A stretch of 5,356 nt of DNA from the NCBI GenBank assembly GCA_934162555.1, contig CAKPJE010000077.1:1-5356 (forward strand), read 5' to 3'. Below are positions 1-5,356 of this stretch, in pieces (within the stretch, counting starts at the first letter, position 1; every line of letters starts with the position of its first letter). Position numbers and translations under genes: made by a program. The notes under the pieces were generated by a model. The model was given only the letters and a program-made list of their open reading frames with translations. It was not told the origin of the DNA and made no database searches. Source of the stretch: an uncultured Bacilli bacterium (GTDB lineage: Bacteria > Bacillota_I > Bacilli_A > RF39 > UBA660).

Positions 1-1
1 T

Positions 2-898
2 AACATAAAAAAAGAAGTAAGAGAAGAATTAAAAAAAGATTTTACGTTCGGGAAAATAGAAATTGTATCTAAATTATCAGATATTGATGTTTATAAATAT
101 TTATTTAAATTAGAAGATAACCAAATGGTTGAAGCTGTAGTAATGCATCATGATTATGGATTTAGTATTTGCTTATCAACACAAGTTGGATGTAACATGG
201 GATGTACTTTTTGTGAAAGTGGCCGAAGAAAAAAAGTAAGAAATTTAGAGTGTTATGAAATGGTTTTACCAATATTAATGGTTGAAGAAGAATTAAATGT
301 AAAAATAACAAGAGTAGTATTAATGGGAATAGGTGAACCATTTGATAATTATGATAATGTTATAAACTTTATAAACATAATAAATAATCCTTTTGGGTTA
401 GCAATTGGGTCAAGACATATAACTGTATCAACATGTGGTATTGTCCCAAAAATATATAATTTCATTGAAGATGGTAAACAAGTAAATTTGGCAATAAGTT
501 TGCATGCACCAAATAATGAACTAAGAAGTAAAATAATGAACATAAATAAAGCATATAAAATAGAAGAAGTTATTAAAGCTGTTAAAGAATATATAAATAA
601 AACAAATAGAAGAGTAACATTTGAATATATTTTATTAGATAACGTAAATGATAGTTTAGCATGTGCTAAAGAATTATGTCAATTATTAAAAGGCATGAAT
701 GCATATGTGAATTTAATACCATATAATGCAACAAGCCATATAGAATATAAAAGAACGGAAGATAAAAAAATAAAAGAATTTCATGAATATTTATTAAAAA
801 ATGGGTTATGTTCAACAATAAGAAGAGAGTTTGGCAGTAAAGTAAAAGCAGCATGTGGACAATTAAGATCCGACTATGAGGAGGGAAAAAGTGAATAG
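2..898 (+). CDS. rlmN: RlmN, dual-specificity 23S rRNA/tRNA adenine-C2 methyltransferase (5'-truncated by window edge)
   Basis: Radical-SAM enzyme that, in the family, methylates C2 of A2503 in 23S rRNA and A37 of some tRNAs in the cytoplasm. The frame is open from base 2, and the residues before the first visible ATG (125) still align with the family, so that ATG is internal. About 298 residues are visible; compared with a remembered S. aureus RlmN, some 60-65 N-terminal residues are missing. In visible numbering, the 4Fe-4S cluster motif CNMGCTFC has cysteines 64, 68 and 71. Cys57 (SICLSTQ) matches the E. coli Cys118 position, and Cys285 in AACGQL is the cysteine that carries the methyl group. 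GIGEP at 109-113 is the SAM-binding motif, and SLHA is also present. All catalytic cysteines are intact. After the cluster it reads ESGRRKKVRNL, where the usual sequence is close to ASTLGGLKRNL. Its last 8 bases overlap prpC. Cfr is a less likely alternative given the operon position. Confidence 0.95.
   Translation, partial: NIKKEVREELKKDFTFGKIEIVSKLSDIDVYKYLFKLEDNQMVEAVVMHHDYGFSICLSTQVGCNMGCTFCESGRRKKVRNLECYEMVLPILMVEEELNVKITRVVLMGIGEPFDNYDNVINFINIINNPFGLAIGSRHITVSTCGIVPKIYNFIEDGKQVNLAISLHAPNNELRSKIMNINKAYKIEEVIKAVKEYINKTNRRVTFEYILLDNVNDSLACAKELCQLLKGMNAYVNLIPYNATSHIEYKRTEDKKIKEFHEYLLKNGLCSTIRREFGSKVKAACGQLRSDYEEGKSE
879..885 (+). promoter_or_regulatory. Ribosome binding site deciding the prpC start
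   Basis: AGGAGGG is a near-perfect Shine-Dalgarno sequence lying inside the 3' end of rlmN. It ends 5 bases before the GTG at 891. An in-frame ATG at 876 lies upstream of this site and partly abuts it, so it cannot be the codon that this site serves. This fixes the prpC start at 891. Confidence 0.85.
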
Positions 899-1625
899 TT
901 ACTATTTAACCGATCCAGGAAAAGTTAGAACACATAACGAGGATAGCGTTGTTGTAATGACAAATGAAGCTGGTGAAAAATTAATGATTGTTGCTGATGG
1001 TATGGGTGGACATCGATCAGGTGAAATAGCATCTAGTATTGTTGTTTCTCATGTTGGAAAAAGTTTTACCGACAAAAAACAATTAGGAACAAAAGAAGAA
1101 GCAAAAGAATGGATGAAAAACGTAATAAGTGAATCAAATGTTTTAATCTATAAATATACAATTGATAACCCAGATAGTATGGGAATGGGAACAACAATTG
1201 TAATGAGTTTAATAACTAATGATTATTTATTATTCGGTAATATTGGTGATAGCAGTGGTTATGTCCTAAAAAATAATCATCTGCACAAAATTACAGTTGA
1301 TCATACATTAGTTAATTTACTTGTAAAATCAGGAGAATTAACAGAAGAAGAAGCTAGAGAACATCCAAGAAGAAATGTATTAATGAGAGCTCTTGGAACA
1401 AATATGAGTGTTGAAATGGATATATTTGATGTTGAAACTGATGTTGATGGAGTGCTTTTATGTAGTGATGGTTTAACAAATATGCTAAAAGATGAACAAA
1501 TTGTTAAAGTTTTAATAGAAGATATACCTGTTGAAAATAAAGTTAAGAAGTTAATAGTTAAATGCAATAATAGAGGTGGAACTGATAACATTTCAATTGC
1601 ATACTTGGAGAAGAAAGAGGGATAA
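891..1625 (+). CDS. prpC: PrpC/Stp, PP2C-family Ser/Thr protein phosphatase
   Basis: Metal-dependent cytoplasmic phosphatase that removes phosphate from PrkC and its targets. The start is the GTG at 891, placed by the AGGAGGG at 879-885. This gives 244 residues, close to the ~250 of B. subtilis PrpC, and puts the conserved GKVRTHNED motif at residues 10-18 as in the family. An ATG at 876 would add five residues (MRREK) made of the Shine-Dalgarno itself. Metal-ligand motifs are complete: Asp18 (NED), Asp36-Gly37 (VADGMGGH), Asp193 (CSDGL) and Asp232 (GGTDN). Arg13 is the probable phosphate-contacting arginine. The motif usually written GDSR reads GDSS (Asp120, Ser121, Ser122), a mild deviation. 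The protein contains the only tryptophan in the window (residue 74). It overlaps rlmN by 8 bases, and prkC starts after a 1-base gap, the classic phosphatase-kinase pair. Confidence 0.95.
   Translation: MNSYYLTDPGKVRTHNEDSVVVMTNEAGEKLMIVADGMGGHRSGEIASSIVVSHVGKSFTDKKQLGTKEEAKEWMKNVISESNVLIYKYTIDNPDSMGMGTTIVMSLITNDYLLFGNIGDSSGYVLKNNHLHKITVDHTLVNLLVKSGELTEEEAREHPRRNVLMRALGTNMSVEMDIFDVETDVDGVLLCSDGLTNMLKDEQIVKVLIEDIPVENKVKKLIVKCNNRGGTDNISIAYLEKKEG
1616..1621 (+). promoter_or_regulatory. Ribosome binding site of prkC
   Basis: AGAGGG at the very end of prpC ends 5 bases before the ATG at 1627. It supports that ATG over an in-frame ATG at 1576, which lies inside prpC and would add 17 residues without family resemblance ahead of the kinase domain. 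Confidence 0.7.
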
Positions 1626-1626
1626 A

Positions 1627-3339
1627 ATGCTTAGTAGTGGGCAAGTAATAAATGGACGATATGAAATAATTAAATTAATAGGCGAAGGTGGAATGGCTAA
1701 TGTATATTTAGCATTTGATCCAATCCTTAAAAGAAATGTTGCTGTTAAAATATTAAGAGGCGATTTATCAAATGATGAAAAGTTTGTTAAAAGATTTAAG
1801 AGGGAAGCAATATCAGCTTCTTCACTTGCGCATCCTAACATAGTTGAAATATATGACGTAGGTGAAGAAAATGGAAATTACTTTATAGTAATGGAATATG
1901 TAGATGGTATTACCTTAAAATCATTAATTAAAAAAAGAGGGAAAATGATTTTAGCTGAAGTACTTGATATAACTAAACAAGTTGCATCAGGATTAGAGTG
2001 TGCCCATGCAAACTCAATAATTCATAGAGATATAAAACCACAAAATATAATGGTATTAGATGATGGACTTGTAAAAATTACTGATTTTGGTATTGCTGTT
2101 GCAAGTAATTCAGAATCATTAACACAAACAAATTCTGTAATGGGATCAGTTCATTATTTGCCGCCTGAACAAGCAAATGGTACTGGTTCAACTGTTAGAA
2201 GTGATATATATTCTCTTGGAATAATGATGTTTGAAATGCTAACTGGTAAAGTACCGTTTAAAGGGGAAACAGCTGTTGAAATTGCTATAAAACAATTAAA
2301 AGAACCTTTGCCAAGTATTTCAATGTATAGAGATGATATACCACAGAGTGTTGAAAATATTATTTTAAAAGCATGTGCGAAAAATCCTGAAAATAGGTAT
2401 GCAAATGTAACAGAAATGTTGTATGATTTAGATCATTGTTTGGATCAGGAGCATTTACATGATCGCAAATATATATATAAATATCCAGAGAAGGTAGTTG
2501 TAAAAGATATGGAAAATGAAGTTTCAGTAAAAAAAGAAGAACCAATAGAGCAAGTATCATTATTAGATGATGAAATAGTTGAAAAGCCTAAGAAGAAAAC
2601 TAAATCAAAAATTGTTTTAATAGTACTTTTAAGTATTTGCTCACTTGCAGTAATTGGTTTATTAACAACATTGATATTATTTTCTAGAAGTAAAACAAAA
2701 GATGTAATTGTACCAAATGTTACATCAAAAACAACAGAGGAAGCTATAAGAGAACTTGAAAAAGTAGGCTTAGTTGTAGATGATGAAATACTTGAAATTA
2801 ATAGTTCTACAGTAGAAGAAGGTTTAGTTGTAAAAACAAATCCTTTAGCTGGAAGAACAGTTAAAACTGGTACAAATATTAAAATATATACTTCATTAGG
2901 TGCAAAAGGAATTACTTTAGAAGATTATAAAGGTAAAAATTATTTAGAAGTTAAAGGTGCTTTAGAAGCTTATGGTATAAATGTAATTATTGAAAAAGAA
3001 GAGGTTAAACAAAGTGAAAATCCTAAAGAAGATTTAATTATAAAACAATCTCCTGAAGCTGGTACAGAATTAGTTGAAGGTAATACGGTTACTCTTTATA
3101 TACCTGATATTAAGATATTATATCCAGATTTTACTGATGGCACATATACAGAAAATTCAGTTCGTGAATTTTGTAACAAATATAATGTAATTTTAACAGT
3201 TGATTATGATGAAAATACAAATTATCCAGAAGGTACTATAATTCATCAAACGAGGGATGCAGGTACACCGGTAACTGGTAATGCTACATTTGGTATAACA
3301 GTTGCAAAAGATAAACAGGAAGTACCAGAGCAAGAATGA
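1627..3339 (+). CDS. prkC: PrkC/StkP, membrane Ser/Thr protein kinase with PASTA repeats
   Basis: Hanks-type kinase that senses muropeptides or lipid II outside the cell and phosphorylates cytoplasmic proteins. The ATG at 1627 gives 570 residues; the kinase fold begins at once (GRYEIIKLIGEGG). Kinase motifs are complete: glycine loop 19-26, Lys41, Glu60, HRD 133-135 with catalytic Asp135, Asn140, DFG 153-155. The activation loop is Ser/Thr-rich (162-170), followed by GSVHYLPPEQ 173-182. A charged juxtamembrane linker (about 275-328, ending in Lys-rich PKKKTKSK) leads to one membrane helix at 329-352. Three PASTA-like repeats follow at about 359-425, 429-496 and 497-565, the last most divergent. 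The protein ends five residues later, so it lacks the extra C-terminal Ig-like domain and is shorter than the ~650 residues of B. subtilis PrkC. PASTA repeats imply a peptidoglycan-making host. It starts 1 base after prpC, and its stop overlaps the rsgA start by 4 bases. Confidence 0.96.
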   Translation: MLSSGQVINGRYEIIKLIGEGGMANVYLAFDPILKRNVAVKILRGDLSNDEKFVKRFKREAISASSLAHPNIVEIYDVGEENGNYFIVMEYVDGITLKSLIKKRGKMILAEVLDITKQVASGLECAHANSIIHRDIKPQNIMVLDDGLVKITDFGIAVASNSESLTQTNSVMGSVHYLPPEQANGTGSTVRSDIYSLGIMMFEMLTGKVPFKGETAVEIAIKQLKEPLPSISMYRDDIPQSVENIILKACAKNPENRYANVTEMLYDLDHCLDQEHLHDRKYIYKYPEKVVVKDMENEVSVKKEEPIEQVSLLDDEIVEKPKKKTKSKIVLIVLLSICSLAVIGLLTTLILFSRSKTKDVIVPNVTSKTTEEAIRELEKVGLVVDDEILEINSSTVEEGLVVKTNPLAGRTVKTGTNIKIYTSLGAKGITLEDYKGKNYLEVKGALEAYGINVIIEKEEVKQSENPKEDLIIKQSPEAGTELVEGNTVTLYIPDIKILYPDFTDGTYTENSVREFCNKYNVILTVDYDENTNYPEGTIIHQTRDAGTPVTGNATFGITVAKDKQEVPEQE

Positions 3340-4160
3340 TAGGTAGAATAATTAAAATATTAAGTAATGATTATACTGTTAAATATGATGATGAAATAAT
3401 AGTTTGTAAGGTGAGGGGAAAATTTAGATCCCTTCATCTTACACCTTTAGTTGGTGATTTTGTTAAATTTGATAAAGACAAAAAATATATTATGGAAATA
3501 TTGAATCGTAAGAATGAACTTGTTAGACCTCCTGTTAGTAATATTGATCAGGTAATTATAATAACTAGTGTGAAAGATCCTGATTTTGAGAGTAATTTGC
3601 TTGATAAGTTATTAGTAATACTTGAGTATAATAAAATAAAACCAATTATATGTTTTAGTAAATTGGATTTATTAGATGATACAAAAGAAATTTACAAATA
3701 TATTAATTATTATAGAAAGTATTATGAAGTTTATTTAAACACAGAAATTGATAAAATTAAGGAAGTATTTAAAAATAAATTGACTGTGTTTACTGGTCAA
3801 AGTGGTGCTGGTAAGTCAACTTTACTTAATAAGTTAAATCCTAATTTAAATTTAAAAACAAATGAAATATCTTATGCTTTAGGTAGGGGCAAACATACTA
3901 CTAGACATGTTGAGTTACTTGAACTTTTTGGTGGTATGGTTGCGGATACGCCTGGTTTTTCGGCAATTAATTTTAATATGAATAATATAGAGATTAAGGA
4001 TAATTTTGTAGATTTTGATAAATATAGGGAAGAATGTGAGTTTAGAGATTGTACCCATATTAAGGAAGAAAATTGTGGGATTAAAAAACATGTTGATTCT
4101 GGAGATATATTAAAGAGTAGATATGAAAATTATTTGAAGTTTGTAAGAGGTGAAGAATGA
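3336..4160 (+). CDS. rsgA: RsgA (YloQ/CpgA), circularly permuted ribosome small-subunit maturation GTPase
   Basis: GTPase that binds the 30S subunit late in assembly and couples GTP hydrolysis to release of immature particles. The 274-residue protein shows the permuted motif order G4-G1-G2-G3 that defines the family: G4 FSKLDLL (Ser108, Lys109, Asp111; usually NKxD or TKxD), G1 GQSGAGKST 154-162, the GRGKHTTRH switch 183-191, and G3 DTPGF 204-208. Residues 1 to about 65 fit the N-terminal OB fold (VRGKFR, LVGDFVKF). The C-terminal zinc site is complete: Cys234, Cys239, His241, Cys247. It is somewhat shorter than B. subtilis YloQ (~298). Its ATG overlaps the prkC stop as ATGA, and only a weak purine stretch (AGAG at 3327-3330) precedes it, so translation probably depends on coupling to prkC. 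The B. subtilis homologue CpgA is a known PrkC substrate; phosphorylation here is inference. Confidence 0.96.
   Translation: MIGRIIKILSNDYTVKYDDEIIVCKVRGKFRSLHLTPLVGDFVKFDKDKKYIMEILNRKNELVRPPVSNIDQVIIITSVKDPDFESNLLDKLLVILEYNKIKPIICFSKLDLLDDTKEIYKYINYYRKYYEVYLNTEIDKIKEVFKNKLTVFTGQSGAGKSTLLNKLNPNLNLKTNEISYALGRGKHTTRHVELLELFGGMVADTPGFSAINFNMNNIEIKDNFVDFDKYREECEFRDCTHIKEENCGIKKHVDSGDILKSRYENYLKFVRGEE
4147..4153 (+). promoter_or_regulatory. Ribosome binding site of rpe
   Basis: GAGGTGA within the last rsgA codons ends 3 bases before the rpe ATG at 4157. The spacing is slightly tight, but it is a clear Shine-Dalgarno match and complements coupling through the ATGA overlap. Confidence 0.65.
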
Positions 4161-4786
4161 TATTATCTTGTTCTTATTTATCTAGTAAAGATAAAGAAAA
4201 TACAATTAAGGAACTTAATAAAACAGCTATAGATTATATACATGTAGATGTAATGGATGGAGAGTTTGTTTCTAATGAAACTTTAGATTTTAATAGGTTA
4301 AGAAATTATTTTTATGATAACAAAAAAAATCTTGATGTTCATTTAATGGTAAAAAATGTTAAACTATATGTAGAATTATATTCTTTATTAAATCCTAAAT
4401 ATATAACTTTTCATATAGAAAATGGTAATACTTTAGAATTAATAAATTATGTTAAAAATAAAAATATTAGAGTTGGTTTAGCAGTTAATCCTGATACTGA
4501 TGTTGATATGATAAAGCCTTTTTTAGATAAAGTAGATTTAATATTAGTGATGAGTGTTGTACCTGGTAGGGGTGGTCAGAGTTTTATTGAATCGAGTTTA
4601 GATAAAATAAGAAAAATAAGACGATTGAATAAAGATATTGTTATTTCTGTTGATGGTGGTGTAAATAATACTAATATAAAAAAAATAAAAGAAGCTGGTG
4701 CTTCTATGAGTGTTATTGGTTCTTATATAACAAATAATGATATAGATGAAAAGGTCAGAGAACTTAAAGATTTAGTTAATGAATGA
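4157..4786 (+). CDS. rpe: Ribulose-phosphate 3-epimerase family protein
   Basis: Metal-dependent TIM-barrel enzyme interconverting ribulose 5-phosphate and xylulose 5-phosphate in the cytoplasmic pentose phosphate pathway. The 209 residues are close to the usual ~215-220. The four metal/catalytic residues are present: His29 and Asp31 (IHVDVMDG), His62 (LDVHLM) and Asp166 (SVDGG). The phosphate-binding end GSYI is also recognisable. Two motifs deviate. The N-terminal strand reads ILSCSYLSSKD where APSILSAD is usual, and the loop over the active site reads MSVVPGRGGQSF rather than MTVNPGFGGQSF. A related 3-epimerase such as allulose-6-phosphate epimerase cannot be excluded from motifs alone, but rpe follows rsgA in B. 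subtilis too, which favours Rpe. The ATG overlaps the rsgA stop by 4 bases. Its stop codon lies inside the terminator stem, so it is the last gene of the operon. Confidence 0.92.
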   Translation: MILSCSYLSSKDKENTIKELNKTAIDYIHVDVMDGEFVSNETLDFNRLRNYFYDNKKNLDVHLMVKNVKLYVELYSLLNPKYITFHIENGNTLELINYVKNKNIRVGLAVNPDTDVDMIKPFLDKVDLILVMSVVPGRGGQSFIESSLDKIRKIRRLNKDIVISVDGGVNNTNIKKIKEAGASMSVIGSYITNNDIDEKVRELKDLVNE

Positions 4787-4804
4787 TGGATAATCATTCT
4801 TTTT
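4781..4804 (+). terminator. Rho-independent terminator of the rlmN-rpe operon
   Basis: A perfect 7-bp stem pairs GAATGAT (4781-4787) with ATCATTC (4793-4799) around a 5-base loop, followed directly by five T (4800-4804). The left arm contains the last sense codon and the TGA stop of rpe, and the T-tract reaches the stop codon of the convergent RNase HIII gene. The stem is short and AT-rich, so efficiency is uncertain. On the minus strand no T-tract follows the stem, so it looks one-directional. Confidence 0.7.
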
Positions 4805-5356
4805 AATTTAAAATTTTTTCTGTGTTTTTAAAACTTAGTTTTGCTATTTCATTAAGTTTTTCTTGACCGAATTTTTGAACTATTTTTTTGCCAACTTCAT
4901 CAACTATTGGTCCAGCACCTTTTGGTAAGATGAAGTCTAATTCTTTTGATAGTTTGTCATATTCTTTTAGGAATAAATATCTTGAGATAACAGAGGCACA
5001 AGCTACTGATAGTACTTGGTCTTCAGCTTTTGTTAGGAATGTTATATCTTTTACTATATTGGTTGAGTCTTTTAAATAATTAAAATAAACATATTTTTCA
5101 GCAAATTGATCAACTACTATATATTCATAATTAGGATGTTCTTGTTTTGTTTTATATAACATTTTGTTATGGAGAATAGCTTTAACTTTATTCATATTGT
5201 ATTTATCATGGTTACTATTATATTCTTTATTTGTTAGCATAATACTGTTATATGGTATTTTTTTTATTATTTGTGGTACAACTTCTAATATTTTTTCATC
5301 GGTCATTTTTTTGGAATCTCTTATTCCTAATTCTTCTAGAAATGTTATATTTTCTT
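4803..5356 (-). CDS. rnhC: Ribonuclease HIII, C-terminal part (5'-truncated by window edge)
   Basis: Endonuclease that cuts the RNA strand of RNA-DNA hybrids in the cytoplasm. On the minus strand the frame stays open to the right edge, giving 183 visible residues out of roughly 300. The first in-frame ATG (5304-5306) is not the start: residues before it read LEELGIRDSKK, which runs into MTDEK to form the conserved DSKKLTD-type motif. Other family landmarks are the LHNK helix, VVDQF with the probable catalytic Asp (visible residue 82), KAEDQVLSVACASVISR, PKGAG and the C-terminal FKNTEKIL. The N-terminal TBP-like domain and the DEVGTGD catalytic pair must lie beyond 5356. The DSKK...LHN...PKGAG pattern matches remembered B. 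subtilis RnhC better than RNase HII. It converges on rpe with a 16-base gap. Confidence 0.93.
   Translation of the reverse strand, partial: ENITFLEELGIRDSKKMTDEKILEVVPQIIKKIPYNSIMLTNKEYNSNHDKYNMNKVKAILHNKMLYKTKQEHPNYEYIVVDQFAEKYVYFNYLKDSTNIVKDITFLTKAEDQVLSVACASVISRYLFLKEYDKLSKELDFILPKGAGPIVDEVGKKIVQKFGQEKLNEIAKLSFKNTEKILN

Noticed and set aside
125..127. ATG at 125 as the RlmN start
   Set aside because: The 41 codons before it are open and align with the RlmN N-terminal region, so the gene starts before the window.
876..890. ATG at 876 as the prpC start
   Set aside because: It lies upstream of the Shine-Dalgarno at 879-885, which is correctly spaced for GTG 891; the added residues have no family counterpart.
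1301..1591. Minus-strand open frame of 96 residues inside prpC
   Set aside because: It mirrors strongly conserved PP2C codons, and its Leu/Ser/Thr-rich content is typical of an antisense shadow.
1576..1626. ATG at 1576 as the prkC start
   Set aside because: It would place 17 unrelated residues inside prpC; ATG 1627 has its own ribosome binding site and starts directly before the kinase fold.
2467..2485. Alternating AT run (atatatatataaat) inside prkC
   Set aside because: It encodes the linker KYIYKY in frame; such runs are expected at this base composition and no repeat unit extends beyond it.
2..4786. TATAAT-like boxes as internal promoters
   Set aside because: They are frequent by chance at this A+T level and I found none with a convincing -35 partner at the right spacing near a gene start.
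4803..4822. AATTTAAAATT palindrome after the terminator as a second hairpin
   Set aside because: It is pure A/T, weak, and lies within rnhC codons.
4888..5079. Plus-strand 63-residue open frame antisense to rnhC
   Set aside because: It is opposite a conserved RNase HIII region, has no ribosome binding site that I see and no recognisable domain.
5304..5306. ATG on the minus strand as the RNase HIII start, making a short 167-residue gene
   Set aside because: The frame stays open to the window edge and the upstream residues continue the family sequence, so this Met is internal.

Overview
The window looks like a stretch of chromosome from a very AT-rich Bacillota-type bacterium (roughly a quarter G+C in the lines I sampled by hand). 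It holds six protein genes packed almost end to end. The gene order rlmN-prpC-prkC-rsgA-rpe matches the Bacillus subtilis arrangement, and a PASTA-domain kinase plus RNase HIII also point to Bacillota. Three genes end in TGA and the only tryptophan codon is TGG, so the standard bacterial code applies and a UGA=Trp mollicute is unlikely. A walled, AT-rich Bacilli/Erysipelotrichia-like lineage is my best guess, but the sequence alone does not settle it.

Layout: positions 2-898 (+) are the C-terminal ~298 residues of RlmN, whose start lies before the window. Positions 891-1625 (+) encode the PP2C phosphatase PrpC/Stp. I place its start at a GTG just behind a strong Shine-Dalgarno sequence, not at the ATG 15 bases upstream. 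Positions 1627-3339 (+) encode the membrane Ser/Thr kinase PrkC/StkP, with a cytoplasmic kinase domain, one membrane helix and three extracellular PASTA repeats. Positions 3336-4160 (+) encode RsgA, the circularly permuted GTPase of small-subunit maturation. Positions 4157-4786 (+) encode ribulose-phosphate 3-epimerase. A hairpin with a T-tract at 4781-4804 closes this unit. From 4803 to the right edge, on the minus strand, lies the C-terminal ~183 residues of RNase HIII, whose start is outside the window.

The five plus-strand genes overlap by 8 or 4 bases or are separated by 1 base, so they are very probably one translationally coupled operon. It combines ribosome/tRNA maturation (RlmN, RsgA), cell-wall-responsive phosphosignalling (PrkC with its opposing phosphatase PrpC) and pentose phosphate metabolism (Rpe). 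In B. subtilis the RsgA homologue CpgA is a known PrkC substrate, so kinase, phosphatase and a likely target would be made together.

No intergenic stretch exceeds 16 bases. I see no RNA gene, mobile element, CRISPR array or long repeat. The window reads as ordinary core genome and I do not see an undescribed system. The points worth a second look are details: start choice, terminator architecture, a short PrkC ectodomain, motif deviations in RlmN, Rpe and PrpC, and near absence of tryptophan.
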